Notes: a model not told the origin generated them from the letters alone. A DNA stretch of 64,000 nucleotides from JAWPMV01 sp038527215 (GCA_038527215.1 JBCBGC010000027.1:1-64000), one strand, 5' to 3'. Shown: positions 33,820-43,615, counted from the first letter of the stretch. Translations and numbers: made by a program.

Positions 33820-36273
33820 ATGCGCTGGGTAAAGTTTTTAGTTTCCCTACTTCTGACCCTCGGATTGCTGTTCCTGCTTGAGCGGCCACCGCTACCGGTA
33901 AATTTTTCTTTAGGTACCTTTTTTAACCCCCAACAAGGTTTCTGGCAAAATGCGGAACCAGTGGAGGGGAACTGGGCGGATAGCCTGGATATTCCCGGCC
34001 TCAAATCTCCGGTAAAGCTGGTGGTAGATGAGCGGGGCGTACCGCACATTTTTGCGCAGAGCATGACGGACGCGGCAGCTGTCCAAGGCTATGTCACCGC
34101 CCGTGACCGCCTGTGGCAAATGGAGTTTCAGATTATGGCAGCAGCCGGAAGACTGACGGAAATTGTCGGAGAAGGTCCCGGAGGGCGTGTTTTGGAAATT
34201 GACCGCACGGCTCGCCGCAAAGGCCTGGCCTGGGCTGCCGAGCGCTCCTGTGAATATGTGATGCAGCATCCCGAAACGGGGCCCATCCTGGAAGCTTACG
34301 CCCGCGGTATCAATGCCTGGATTGATCAACTGGACCCTTCGCAATATCCGATCGAGTACAAATTGCTGGGCTACGCCCCTGCTAAGTGGGAACCACTCAA
34401 TACCTGTCTGCTGGTGAAGCAAATGGCCAACACCCTGGCCTCCCGCGCTTCAGATATTGACTATACCCATGCCCTCAAGGTCTGGGGCAGAGAAACCTTT
34501 GATTTGCTATATCCAGAATATAGCTATGATAATGATCCGATCGTGCCGGCTAATACCCGTTGGAACCGACGCATTGCTTCCCCTCAACCGCCCGTCCCGC
34601 AGGATTACCATCCGGATTCTTTATTGGAAATGAATGCGGTGCTGGAACAGCCGGATAAAAACAATGGCAGCAATAACTGGGTGGTCGCTGGAAAACGATC
34701 CGAAACGGGCTATCCGCTGCTGGCCAGTGATCCCCACCTTGGATTGACCCTGCCTTCCATCTGGTATGAAGTGCAACTGAGCATTCCAGGCTCGAATATG
34801 TATGGTGTATCCATCCCCGGATCTCCGGGCATTCCTATTGGCTTTAACGATTCTATTGCCTGGGGAGAGACCAATGCGGGCAAGGATGTGATGGACTTTT
34901 ACCAATTAGAAATCCGTCATGACCCACGTCCGCAATACCGCTATGGGGATGGTTGGAAAAATCTGACCTTGAAAGAAGAAGTGCATACCCTCAAAGGAGG
35001 CGGGCAGTTCGTCGATTCTGTCTGGTATACCGATTATGGTCCGGTGATGTTTGACGAAAACTTCCAGCAGCAGGAACAGCCGCTGGCCGTGCGCTGGATC
35101 GTGCATGAACCTTCGAACGAAGTGCTGGCTTTTCTGCGGCTTTCTACCGGGAAAAACTACGAAGATTATACTTCTGCGCTGAGCTATTACGCCAGTCCCG
35201 CCCAGAACTTCGCTTTTGCTAGTGCAGATGGAGACATCGCGATCTGGCAGCAAGGCAAGTATGTCAACCGCTGGAAGGAACAGGGGAAATTTGTGATGGA
35301 TGGCGCTGATCCCGAGCAAGCCTGGCAGGGCTTTATCCCGCAGGAACAAAACCCCCACGCCCTCAATCCACCGGAAGGCTATCTGGCTTCCGCCAATCAG
35401 CGGGTTACTTCTGCGCAGTATCCCTACTACTACACCGGACGTTTTGATCCTTATCGGGGTCGACGTATCAATGACCTGCTGGGGACGGGCGACACCATTG
35501 GGGTAAAGCAAATGCAGCAATACCAGCTGGATAATTTCAGTGTCCTGGCGGCGGATTTATTGCCGACCTTGTTGGGGGACCTGGATTCGACTTTGTTCAG
35601 CGAAGCCGAGCGGGAAGTCTACGATATCCTCAAGGGCTGGAATTATATGTATGATCGGGAATCAGTGGCGCCGACGCTTTTCAATAGCTGGTGGCGCAAT
35701 GTTTTTGTGGGCATCTGGCGGGATGAATTTGACAAAGTGGAGGAAAGCATGTCCCTGACCTATCCGCAATCTAGTACCACGGTGCGGATTCTACGGGACA
35801 GTGTGCGTTTTCGGTTTTATAAACACGAAGAAGAAAGGTGGCAGGGAGACCGTCAGGCGGTGGTCCAGAAAACCTTTACCAATATGGTGAGCCAACTGGT
35901 GGATAATTATCCCAACCGGGAAGATTGGCTTTGGGCTAAAAGAAAAACCACGGACATCAATCATTTAAGCCGCTCACTGGCGGCTTTCAGTCGTCAGGGC
36001 TTGCCTACCAGCGGCAATGGCGGCATCCTCAACGCCACGGGTCGGACCCATGGCCCTTCCTGGCGAATGGTGGTGGCGCTGGGACCCGAATTAAAAGGCT
36101 ATGGGGTCTATCCCGGTGGGCAAAGTGGGAATCCAGGGAGCCCGCTTTATGACAATTTTGTTGACGATTGGGTAGAAGGCAATTACTACACGTTGTGGTT
36201 TATGAAAACTGCCAATGAGCAAAGGGAGAATAAGCCTTCTTCATCTGTATATATCCGGCCAAAAAGCGAATAA
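33820..36273 (+). CDS. Penicillin acylase family Ntn hydrolase, copy 1
   Basis: An 817-residue (from ATG 33820) N-terminal nucleophile hydrolase. A single hydrophobic segment (VSLLLTLGLLFLLE) anchors or exports it. The precursor has the alpha chain (VDERGVPHIFAQSMTDA, YVTARDRLWQMEFQ, GRLTEI) and the autocleavage site NGSNNW with Ser284, which becomes the N-terminal nucleophile of the beta chain. GSPGIPIGFNDSIAWGETN and SANQRVTS are further family motifs. Members hydrolyse amide bonds of penicillins, acyl-homoserine lactones or other N-acyl compounds; the natural substrate here is unknown. I reject the start at 33754 because it would place 22 basic residues before the signal. The next gene begins two bases after its stop. 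Confidence 0.92.
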   Translation: MRWVKFLVSLLLTLGLLFLLERPPLPVNFSLGTFFNPQQGFWQNAEPVEGNWADSLDIPGLKSPVKLVVDERGVPHIFAQSMTDAAAVQGYVTARDRLWQMEFQIMAAAGRLTEIVGEGPGGRVLEIDRTARRKGLAWAAERSCEYVMQHPETGPILEAYARGINAWIDQLDPSQYPIEYKLLGYAPAKWEPLNTCLLVKQMANTLASRASDIDYTHALKVWGRETFDLLYPEYSYDNDPIVPANTRWNRRIASPQPPVPQDYHPDSLLEMNAVLEQPDKNNGSNNWVVAGKRSETGYPLLASDPHLGLTLPSIWYEVQLSIPGSNMYGVSIPGSPGIPIGFNDSIAWGETNAGKDVMDFYQLEIRHDPRPQYRYGDGWKNLTLKEEVHTLKGGGQFVDSVWYTDYGPVMFDENFQQQEQPLAVRWIVHEPSNEVLAFLRLSTGKNYEDYTSALSYYASPAQNFAFASADGDIAIWQQGKYVNRWKEQGKFVMDGADPEQAWQGFIPQEQNPHALNPPEGYLASANQRVTSAQYPYYYTGRFDPYRGRRINDLLGTGDTIGVKQMQQYQLDNFSVLAADLLPTLLGDLDSTLFSEAEREVYDILKGWNYMYDRESVAPTLFNSWWRNVFVGIWRDEFDKVEESMSLTYPQSSTTVRILRDSVRFRFYKHEEERWQGDRQAVVQKTFTNMVSQLVDNYPNREDWLWAKRKTTDINHLSRSLAAFSRQGLPTSGNGGILNATGRTHGPSWRMVVALGPELKGYGVYPGGQSGNPGSPLYDNFVDDWVEGNYYTLWFMKTANEQRENKPSSSVYIRPKSE

Positions 36274-36275
36274 GC

Positions 36276-36674
36276 ATGAGATTTTTACTACGCATCTTAT
36301 TAATCGCCGGCCTGGGTTTCCTGGGACTGCAATTCTATGACTACTGGATCCTGGTAGTCGTAGCCTTTGCGGTGGGTTTATTGATGAGTCAGCGCCGGAA
36401 GAGACGGATGTTTGGCAAAAACCCGCCCGCGGCCCGGGCTTTTCTGGCGGGCTTTTTGGCGATTGCTTTGCTTTGGGGCATTTGGGTATTTATGATCGAT
36501 GGCGCCAACGCCCATACCTTGTCCCCCAAAATCTTCCAATTACTTACCTCTATGGCTGAGGCACCTTCTTATAGCAGCTGGGCCATGATTAGCCTGACCG
36601 CCCTCCTGGGAGGACTGCTCGGCGGATTGGGAGCGATGACAGGAAATCTTCTGGGAGAAGCAGTGCGGGGCTAG
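36276..36674 (+). CDS. Small membrane protein of unknown function
   Basis: A 132-residue integral membrane protein with about four hydrophobic segments: LLRILLIAGLGFLGLQFYDYWILVVVAFAVGLL at the N-terminus, a basic loop SQRRKRRMFGKN, then FLAGFLAIALLWGIWVFM, and a Gly/Leu-rich last segment (LTALLGGLLGGLGAM). It starts two bases after the acylase stop, so they are co-transcribed and possibly coupled. I recognise no family; the pairing with an exported acylase is the only clue to its role. Confidence 0.7.
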   Translation: MRFLLRILLIAGLGFLGLQFYDYWILVVVAFAVGLLMSQRRKRRMFGKNPPAARAFLAGFLAIALLWGIWVFMIDGANAHTLSPKIFQLLTSMAEAPSYSSWAMISLTALLGGLLGGLGAMTGNLLGEAVRG

Positions 36675-36767
36675 CAAACTGGTAACATTTTTTGGCTAAA
36701 AAGAAATGATATATAGGGAAAGGGTTCTTCCCTTTTTCTAGCACCATTGATTTAAATTTCAGCCAAA

Positions 36768-38771
36768 ATGAACCCCAGAATTGCTTCTTTCCTCACCCTA
36801 TGTTTGCTGCTCTTTTCCTCCCTGGCCTACGCCCAGAATGATCAGGGCTTTCATTATCAGGCGGTGGCCAGAGATGCCGGAGGCGCCCTGCTCACCGGAA
36901 CCTCAGTCAACCTGCGCTTTCAGATTCGGGCCGGAAGTCCAAACGGGACCTTGGTATATCAGGAAAAACAAACCCCTGTTACCAACAGCTTTGGCCTACT
37001 GAACACCACGATCGGGAAAGGTACCCTTGAACTAGGAGATTTTACAACCATCGATTGGCAGGGTCAGCCACACTATTTGGTGGTGGAACTCAATGGGGCC
37101 AGCCTGGATACCACCTTGTTTGAAGCGGTGCCTTACGCAAAGGTCGCCACGGCTATGGACCTTCGGGACCTACAGGACGTGAGCGAAAGTGCCCCCGTCA
37201 GTGATGACGTTTTGCGGTGGGACGGCAGTAGCTGGACGCCCGGACAAGCCCTTACCCTGACCGGCTCAGGGGCGACTACGGTTTCAGGAACCTATCCCAA
37301 CCTAACCATCAGCTCTACTGATGCGGTAAATGACGCAGACGCTAGTACCACCAATGAACTCCAGAGTTTGTCCTTGAGTGGCAATACCTTAAGCCTGAGT
37401 CTGGGGGGAGGTTCGGTCAGTCTCGCCAGCTTTAGCTCTCCCTGGAACAACTCAGGAAGTAACCTGTATTTCAACACGGGAAAAATAGGGATAGGCGATA
37501 ACAGTCCCGTAGCTACCTTGACGGTGGGCAATGGGGACAAATTCCAGGTGCACGGTTCTGATGGTGACGTGGTCTTTAAAGATGACCAGGGGTCTATCCG
37601 CTTTGCCAACTCCAATGGGTCCAATGCAGCCATGATGTATATGTTTTCCAGTGGGACCAATAACAGTACCCGCATGGTGACCGCCCATTCCCCCAACTTT
37701 TCCAGCTGGGGTGTGCAGTATAATGATACCGCTGATGCATTTACCTGGATTGGGGACAACGAGCCTATTTTTCGCGTAGCCTTGAGTGGGAATCAAGCCG
37801 TCAGTGTGGGTACCAGGAGCCCGCAGTCAAGATTTCATATAGAGCATGAGAGTAATCTGTCTTCTGCCCAGTTGCAGGTAACAGAAACCCAATATGATTA
37901 TTCCCGGATTCGCTTTAACAATACCGTGCACCCTGGGTTTTGGGATGTCGCAGGCCGGGTAGACACCAATCTGGCCAATGCCAAGTTCAACATTTACAAC
38001 AGTGCCACCGGAGATATCTTTACGGTCCGTGGAGATGGCAGAGTTGGGATCAACGATGCAAGCCCAGCTTACGCGTTGGAGATCAACGGAAACCAGCGGA
38101 CCCGGGTGCTGAATATCTACAATACCGCCCCGACCACCACGGGCACTTCCTACAACTATGGCTTGCGGTCTTCTTTGGGCATATCCTCCAATACAGGTTT
38201 CCCACGTCTTTACAGTGTGTATGGGATTATTTCAGATAGCGATGCTTATTTGTCTTATGGCGTGTATGGTTCTGCCTCCAACGCCTCGCAAGGCAGCTAT
38301 GGGGTATATGGACGTACCACTACCTCGGCTCATTATGCCGGCTATTTCACCGGAGATGTATATACCACCGGAGTGTATCAAACTTCTGATGCCCGCTTTA
38401 AGGAAAATATAACCCCCATTCAGACGGGACTGGAGAAAGTCATGGCCTTGAAGCCTATGCGCTATGAGTACGATCTGAAACAGTATGACTTCATGACCTT
38501 GCCAGCAGGGGAGCAGTATGGTTTCCTGGCCCAGGATGTTGCTCAAAGCATTCCTTCTCTGACTAAAGATACCTTCCAACCTTACGAAGAAGCACGTGAT
38601 GACACGCCGGAAGGGCAGGGGATGCGCTTCACCGCCGTCAACTATATAGGGTTTATTCCGCTGATGGTATCAGCTATGCAGGAGCAACAGCAAACGATAG
38701 AAAAGCAGGCGGAAAAAATTGCGGATTTGGAAAGCAGGCTAGCCAGACTGGAAGCGTTGCTTGATAAATAA
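36768..38771 (+). CDS. Secreted protein with C-terminal S74 intramolecular chaperone domain
   Basis: A 667-residue secreted beta-rich protein. The signal peptide ends in LAYAQ; the mature start NDQGFHYQAVARDAGGALL is found in many Bacteroidota proteins with collagen-like or trimeric fibre parts. A Ser/Asn/Thr-rich middle has several repeats (GKIGIGDNSPVATLTVGNGD, GRVGINDASPAYALEINGN) that look like trimeric tail-fibre folds. The C-terminal about 130 residues are the S74 endosialidase-type chaperone with the self-cleaving dyad Ser540/Lys545 in SDARFKENI, then LKPMRYEYD, YGFLAQDVAQ, VNYIGFIPLM and a final coiled coil (EKQAEKIADLESRLARLEALL). It likely trimerises and releases its tail. Its role on the surface is unknown. 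Confidence 0.88.
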   Translation: MNPRIASFLTLCLLLFSSLAYAQNDQGFHYQAVARDAGGALLTGTSVNLRFQIRAGSPNGTLVYQEKQTPVTNSFGLLNTTIGKGTLELGDFTTIDWQGQPHYLVVELNGASLDTTLFEAVPYAKVATAMDLRDLQDVSESAPVSDDVLRWDGSSWTPGQALTLTGSGATTVSGTYPNLTISSTDAVNDADASTTNELQSLSLSGNTLSLSLGGGSVSLASFSSPWNNSGSNLYFNTGKIGIGDNSPVATLTVGNGDKFQVHGSDGDVVFKDDQGSIRFANSNGSNAAMMYMFSSGTNNSTRMVTAHSPNFSSWGVQYNDTADAFTWIGDNEPIFRVALSGNQAVSVGTRSPQSRFHIEHESNLSSAQLQVTETQYDYSRIRFNNTVHPGFWDVAGRVDTNLANAKFNIYNSATGDIFTVRGDGRVGINDASPAYALEINGNQRTRVLNIYNTAPTTTGTSYNYGLRSSLGISSNTGFPRLYSVYGIISDSDAYLSYGVYGSASNASQGSYGVYGRTTTSAHYAGYFTGDVYTTGVYQTSDARFKENITPIQTGLEKVMALKPMRYEYDLKQYDFMTLPAGEQYGFLAQDVAQSIPSLTKDTFQPYEEARDDTPEGQGMRFTAVNYIGFIPLMVSAMQEQQQTIEKQAEKIADLESRLARLEALLDK

Positions 38772-38844
38772 AAAATATTGGAACGATCATTCTTTTTTTG
38801 AATGAGAGGGGGCGGAGATTGGCAGAAAAAGTGTACCTTCCTTT

Positions 38845-40125
38845 ATGTCAACTCCCGCCCCTTCTTCTCCCTCCATTTTTCCCGTCCTGCTGGTCAATTT
38901 CATCGGCATGCTGGGTTACAGCATTGTCATCCCTCTTCTGGTTTTTCTGGTCCAGGATTTTGGGGGGAATGAGGTTATATACGGGCTGATGGGGGCGGTT
39001 TATCCTACCTTCCAACTCATTGGAGCGCCTTTATTGGGTCGCTGGTCAGACCAAATCGGCCGGAGAAGGGTATTGATGATTAGCCAGGCGGGAACCTTTT
39101 TGGCCTGGGGCTTATTTATCATTGCCCTTATGCTTCCCGTTACAGGCCTGTTTACGGTGGAATCCTCCATGTTGGGGACCTTCCTGGTGAGTGTGCCTTT
39201 GCTGTTGTTGTTCCTGGCCCGGGCCCTGGATGGCTTGACAGGCGGCAACGTATCGGTGGCCAATGCCTACTTGTCGGACGTTTCTACGGAGAAAAACCGC
39301 AAAGCGAATTTCGGGAAAATGGGTTCTTCTACCTCGCTGGGTTTTGTGATCGGTCCGGTATTAGCGGGCTTATTGGGAGCCAGTGTGCTGGGAGAACTAC
39401 TGCCCGTGATGGTGGCGGCAGGTATTTCCCTGGTGGCAATTTTTGTCATCTTCCGCTTTTTACCGGAGTCCCGACCCGAGTTGGTCCCGGCTAACTGGCG
39501 GGAACTGCATCTGAGCAAGCTGTTCCATGTCGAGCATAAAGAGTGCTATGATATGGAAGATTGTCAGGATACCACATTCCGCAGCCTGATCCGGCAGCCT
39601 CGCTTTATCCTGCTTTTTGGGATTTACTTTTTCACCTTTCTGGGCTTCAGCTTTTACTACGCTAGTTTTCCCGTGTATGCCAGCAGTAGCCTGGGGTGGA
39701 ACACCAGCCAGCTGGGCATTTATTTTGCCGTGTATAGCGGCATCATGGTGGTGATCCAAGGGCCTGGCTTAGGTTATCTTTCCAGTCGGGTAAATAGCCG
39801 TTGGCTGGTCTTGATCGGGAGTGTCTTGATGGGCCTGAGTTTTGTGCTGCTGCCTCAGCCCGGCATGGTTTGGGTGTGGATGGGCGTAGTGTTTCTATCC
39901 GTTGGAAATGCCCTGATGTGGCCCAGCTTTTTAGCTATTTTATCCGAAGCCGGCACCAAAAATAACCAAGGTACCATTCAAGGCTACGCCAACAGTACAG
40001 GTAGCCTGGCCAGTATCCTCGGCATGGTCCTGGGCGGGGTGCTGTTCAGTGTGTTAGGCCCCAGCGTGTTTTATCTCTCCGCCACCTTTCTGGTGATCAT
40101 TGCGGCACTTTCTTTCCGCTTGTAA
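38845..40125 (+). CDS. MFS transporter, TCR/Tet-like drug exporter family
   Basis: A 426-residue major facilitator with twelve predicted helices. The loop 2-3 motif reads PLLGRWSDQIGRRRVLMIS, close to the GxLaDrxGrR signature (motif A), and the helix 5 region has GFVIGPVLAGLLG, the gxxxGPxxGG motif C of drug:proton antiporters. A soluble loop between helices 6 and 7 (FRFLPESRPELVPANWREL... DMEDCQDTTF) is longer than usual. It most resembles tetracycline-resistance-like (TCR) exporters, but specificity cannot be read from sequence. Monocistronic; followed by a hairpin shared with the next gene. Confidence 0.85.
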   Translation: MSTPAPSSPSIFPVLLVNFIGMLGYSIVIPLLVFLVQDFGGNEVIYGLMGAVYPTFQLIGAPLLGRWSDQIGRRRVLMISQAGTFLAWGLFIIALMLPVTGLFTVESSMLGTFLVSVPLLLLFLARALDGLTGGNVSVANAYLSDVSTEKNRKANFGKMGSSTSLGFVIGPVLAGLLGASVLGELLPVMVAAGISLVAIFVIFRFLPESRPELVPANWRELHLSKLFHVEHKECYDMEDCQDTTFRSLIRQPRFILLFGIYFFTFLGFSFYYASFPVYASSSLGWNTSQLGIYFAVYSGIMVVIQGPGLGYLSSRVNSRWLVLIGSVLMGLSFVLLPQPGMVWVWMGVVFLSVGNALMWPSFLAILSEAGTKNNQGTIQGYANSTGSLASILGMVLGGVLFSVLGPSVFYLSATFLVIIAALSFRL

Positions 40126-40140
40126 ATGGAGGTTGTCATA

Positions 40141-40174
40141 AAAAAAGGAAGCGGAACCAAAATTTTGGTTCCGC
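40141..40174 (-). terminator. Hairpin terminator, probably bidirectional
   Basis: GCGGAACC AAAATTTT GGTTCCGC (40151-40174), a perfect palindrome. On the minus strand it is followed by TTCCTTTTTT, a good U-run for the gene ending at 40208; on the plus strand it ends the MFS transcript only weakly. Confidence 0.8.
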
Positions 40175-40207
40175 CTGTACGTGTTTTCAGATAGTCAAAC
40201 TGCAGGG

Positions 40208-40504
40208 TCAGGGCTTGGAGTAGGGAAAATGAGGCCTGCCTCCATTTCGGTATCTAGCAGCGTTTCTTATCAACGGAGCCACAAGCACGTAGTGCTCATA
40301 GCGCTTGGTCACTCTTACCAGGGCTCTGCCCGGTAAATGCCCATTGCTGGATCGGGCCTTGATAAGGTCCCCGTTGGGAGTAATGATATACCCCTTCGGA
40401 GTCAAGCCTTTCTCATCAACAAAGACCTGTTTTCCCTCTATTCCGTAGGGAGGTGGCGAAGCCGGAAGGCCTTTTTTTGCCTTTTTTCTTCTTTTCTTAC
40501 TCAT
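40208..40504 (-). CDS. Small basic hypothetical protein
   Basis: A 98-residue, very basic protein: MSKKRRKKAKKGLPASPPPYGIEGKQVFVDEKG, then a short beta-like core (GYIITPNGDLIKARSSNGHLPGRALVRVTKRYEHYVLVAPLIR). There is no signal or membrane segment. The basic N-terminus suggests binding to nucleic acid, but I recognise no family. It has a proper terminator 35 bases downstream, which supports it as a gene; the reading of the opposite strand has no such support. Confidence 0.55.
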   Translation of the reverse strand: MSKKRRKKAKKGLPASPPPYGIEGKQVFVDEKGLTPKGYIITPNGDLIKARSSNGHLPGRALVRVTKRYEHYVLVAPLIRNAARYRNGGRPHFPYSKP

Positions 40505-41443
40505 GATTCAGGAGTTGAAAAGGTGAGAAAATACTACTACTACTTTCGTATTTTACCATATCCGCAAGTAGACCAATGGGAGATATGGAAGGGGCCCCTA
40601 TTCAAAAAATGGTCTAAGATTTGAGACTTATTGTGTAATTTATCCGTCTCGACTATGGAAAGAACGGAATAAGGGCCCTTCGTGGGCTAATACGGGGACG
40701 ACTGGTTGGTAGCTGGTGTCCCCTTTTCCTTTGGCCCTTTTCAGAACCTTCGGAACGACATAGATCAATCTTCAATGCTATCTCATAGGCATAGGGATTA
40801 CAGGGTAAATGAAAAGCCCGCCGGATGCCTGACATGCCGGCAGGGAGAGTAACAAATAGGTATCGGAAGTAAATGAGGGGAAAGGCTTGTTCTCAGGAAG
40901 AGAACAAGGGAAAGGAATCGATATAGTAATAGCCTTGAGCATGAGCGGGTAGTTTCGAATGTTCGTGTGCATAGCCTCCTCTTTCCGGAGAGCTCAATAA
41001 ACAACCCTTCTGCTTGAAGATTCCCTTAGGTAGGCAGGTTAAAGAGAAGGGCGAAGATCCTCAATCATAGATACTGGCTTTAACAACCACATTAGCTATG
41101 GGATAGCAAATAAATCGGTTAAGATTTATTGGAAATTTAGCAATAATTTACCAATTGTCAAATATTTTGGTTGATTTTAATCAAAGAAATCCACAAATGT
41201 TCATAAATATTCGTTGAATCATTGTGTATTTTGAGGTAAATATGGGTTAAAAGTTGATTTTTGGTAAAAACTTTCTATTTTTGGATGCCCCTAGATGGTA
41301 TCGCATAACCCAGGAGTGTCGCCACCAAAAACCATGTTGAACCAGGGGGAAAGGACTTTCATCGGTTCTTCCAGCCAAAACGAGCAAAACCCTTGCTGAA
41401 TTTTTACAACCTTAAACTCTTTTCACCGAAACGTTCTTAAGCC
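40505..41443. other. Long gene-poor stretch before the accessory pair
   Basis: About 940 bases without a reading frame I can support. The left half (40505-41060) is of normal composition; frames in it of up to 68 codons lack the character of real proteins. The right half (about 41085-41290) is strongly AT-rich with repeated TTTTG, AAATAT and TGGTAA motifs and is probably promoter or regulator-binding DNA for the gene at 41444. No tRNA or CRISPR-like repeats seen. Confidence 0.5.
41276..41283 (+). promoter_or_regulatory. Predicted -7 element
   Basis: TATTTTTG fits TAnnTTTG; a GTTG (41253-41256) lies 19 bases upstream. Transcription would begin near 41290, leaving a leader of about 150 bases before the ATG at 41444. 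Confidence 0.4.
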
Positions 41444-42334
41444 ATGCTTCCCAAAGAGATACTGTTTGGGCTTTCTGACCCAGACACCTTGGTTCCTTTG
41501 TTCAGAACACAGAAGGAGCTAGCTAAAGAGATATTTGAGGAAAATCCAGAAGGGTTCGGCTCTATCCCAAGTTTGCAATCTTATTTGAGCCTGGTACTCA
41601 GTGGGAAAAAGCCCATTTCTCAGAAATTGGAAACCGCCATTTTTTCTGTGTTAGAGAAAAAGGTAGGTGACCCTTTGGAGCTGTCTCAAACGAAGAAAAT
41701 GCTGAATAAAGCATTTCGTCAGCCCAATCAAGCCCAGAAGAATCCTTTACATAAAAAGGATTCGACTGAAGATCTAGTTTTAGAAAAGTTCAATAAGATG
41801 ATCTCTTTACCGGGGCATCATGTAATTATCTCTGATAATCTGCTTGAATTATTAAATACCCAGCCAGCCAATGAAACCCTGAAGTTGATTTTTCAAAATA
41901 TAGGGGTCCTTCCCAGAGATGGCGAAAAGCATGATGCGGGTTTTCGGTATGAGTACTATGTAAAAGACCTGATTACGAGCACCAGTTTGTGGAAAAACTT
42001 TTATTACTACCTCCGGGAGCATAAAGGCTTTTCCTATGAGGAGGCTCAGGAAACCATGGCAACTTTGAATAGAGAGGAGAAGATTAGAATTTTTTATACC
42101 CAGCCTTATATCGCTTGTCAGAATTTATATCTGCATAACATAAAGCGGGAAAAACCTCAGGGATTTCGCGTTTATCAGAATCGGGAAAAAATCTGCAAGG
42201 TTCCTAAAAAGGCTATGGAAAACCTCTTATACAACTTGTACCTTCCCTTAAAAGGTACTTTGAAGAATCGGGAAGGAATCGTTCAGGAAGAAAGGTATGG
42301 TGACCCAAGTTCCAAATCGCGACTACCCCAATAA
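41444..42334 (+). CDS. Hypothetical protein with HTH-like N-terminus
   Basis: A 296-residue protein I cannot assign to a family. The first 75 residues look like a Cro/XRE-type helix-turn-helix: FRTQKELAKEIFEENPEGFGS, then SYLSLVLSGKKPISQKLETAIFSVLEKKV, the SxxLSGKKPLS-like turn being the best clue. The rest is helical and aromatic-rich (HDAGFRYEYYVKDLITSTSLWKNFYYYLREHKGFSYEEAQETM, FYTQPYIACQNLYLHNIKREKPQGFRVY), with no signal peptide. The gene is more AT-rich than its surroundings, with AAA, TTT and ATT codons frequent, which suggests transfer. It precedes the nucleoside-phosphorylase-like gene by 207 bases, so the two may form a small unit. Possibly regulator plus effector; this is inference. 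Confidence 0.65.
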   Translation: MLPKEILFGLSDPDTLVPLFRTQKELAKEIFEENPEGFGSIPSLQSYLSLVLSGKKPISQKLETAIFSVLEKKVGDPLELSQTKKMLNKAFRQPNQAQKNPLHKKDSTEDLVLEKFNKMISLPGHHVIISDNLLELLNTQPANETLKLIFQNIGVLPRDGEKHDAGFRYEYYVKDLITSTSLWKNFYYYLREHKGFSYEEAQETMATLNREEKIRIFYTQPYIACQNLYLHNIKREKPQGFRVYQNREKICKVPKKAMENLLYNLYLPLKGTLKNREGIVQEERYGDPSSKSRLPQ

Positions 42335-42541
42335 GACTTATAGAAGCACCATCCAGGTAGGGATTTTCGCTGATAGGTAAGGCATTTGGTAAATTTTCTT
42401 ATTTTTTACTAAATTATTAATAGAGATTTAACAAGTTGCAAGTTGTCAACTAGTTCTCTTACTTTTCCCAAACTGCAATTTTTGATCAACTAGGACACAC
42501 GTGGGCGAATTGAAACATTTGCCCGTGGTTATTAAGTACTT

Positions 42542-43612
42542 ATGGTTGTAGTTAACGATATTCCTGCCACGAGCTCTTCAACTGCTCCTGTTTCTCCAGC
42601 TATTACCATTTCCTCCCCTTATCGGCATACCATGGGGCCTCATCTTGAGGCTTACCTGGAAACGAAAGTACATCATTTGTTTTATTCTGGTCATTTTGAC
42701 CAAATTAGCATAGAAGGAAAATACTTCCCGGATCGTCATCCAGATTGGATCTCTCGGACTGAGAAAAAGGATAAATTATTTAATTATAAAAGGCCGCTCG
42801 CTTGTTTGGAGGAGGGCGTATTAAGGGTATTTACCTATCCCGGAAAAAGCTACATCCGGCATATCGCATCTATCTACGGCACCATGGCTAAGATGCGCGG
42901 GGATTCGTACAATATTTCGGTTCAACCCGTTACCCTAAAGGACCAGGAAGAGGCAGTCGCCCAGACGAATATCGAAGAGGTACCTCCTGGAGATGTCATC
43001 GTATTGGGTTATGTGGAGGAGCTTAAACTGGATGATTTTCCCGCGTTTCAGGGAAAAGGAGATTTCCAATGGAGCCTGCAGTGGGTGAATGGCCAGCAGG
43101 TGTGTTTATTGGGGAGTAAGATTTGTTATTGGGGCGATACGGGCGAAATTATCCTGCGGGAATTGGCGAAAAAAGGCTATAAAAAGGTCTTTTATCTGGC
43201 CAAACTAGGCGGCCTGAAAATGTACCATAAGCCTAACCTACACCTCGCCACAGGAAATACGACCATTGTCGATCAATGCATGATTCGTTGGCAGAACATG
43301 TTTGAGCCGATCATTTCCGATTATAAGGGGATTCACACCGGCCATCATGTAACTTCTCCTTCGGTTATTTCAGAAGATAAGGCATGGTTGAAAAAGCACC
43401 GGGTTTTTCATTTCGTAGATTCGGAAATCGGCTATTTCGCCAGAGCCTGTAGCGAACATGATATGGCCTTTAGCTATCTCCACATCATCACCAATAATCT
43501 TACGCAACCCTATCATCCGGAAAGCCTGGCCAATGAGCGCACCAAAAGTGTGATGATCAAGCGGCAAAAACTACTCGCAAAAATGCGAGAAATGCTTTGG
43601 CGGGTTATATAA
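42542..43612 (+). CDS. Hypothetical protein, distant nucleoside phosphorylase/nucleosidase fold
   Basis: A 356-residue protein without a signal peptide. The N-terminal 110 residues are unassigned (YRHTMGPHLEAYLETKVHHLFYSGHFDQISIEGKYFPDRHPDWISR). From about residue 110 I see a pattern like nucleoside phosphorylases/nucleosidases: IRHIASIYGTMAKMRG, YWGDTGEIILRELAKKGYKKVFYLAKLGGL (the glycine-rich base-binding turn), a long loop, and a helix VDSEIGYFARACSEHDMAFSYLHIITNNL in the place of the family's VDMExxA...SD region. The similarity is by pattern only. In such enzymes the Glu of MExxA and the Asp of SD bind ribose and base; here they read SEIG and TNN, so activity is uncertain. Same strand as the preceding HTH-like gene. 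Confidence 0.55.
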   Translation: MVVVNDIPATSSSTAPVSPAITISSPYRHTMGPHLEAYLETKVHHLFYSGHFDQISIEGKYFPDRHPDWISRTEKKDKLFNYKRPLACLEEGVLRVFTYPGKSYIRHIASIYGTMAKMRGDSYNISVQPVTLKDQEEAVAQTNIEEVPPGDVIVLGYVEELKLDDFPAFQGKGDFQWSLQWVNGQQVCLLGSKICYWGDTGEIILRELAKKGYKKVFYLAKLGGLKMYHKPNLHLATGNTTIVDQCMIRWQNMFEPIISDYKGIHTGHHVTSPSVISEDKAWLKKHRVFHFVDSEIGYFARACSEHDMAFSYLHIITNNLTQPYHPESLANERTKSVMIKRQKLLAKMREMLWRVI

Positions 43613-43615
43613 GCA

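Noticed and set aside
40653..41004. Short minus-strand frames in the 40.5-41.4 kb gap
   Set aside because: Their products are Ser/Pro/Cys-rich without structure, overlap one another in different frames, and have no promoter or terminator context.
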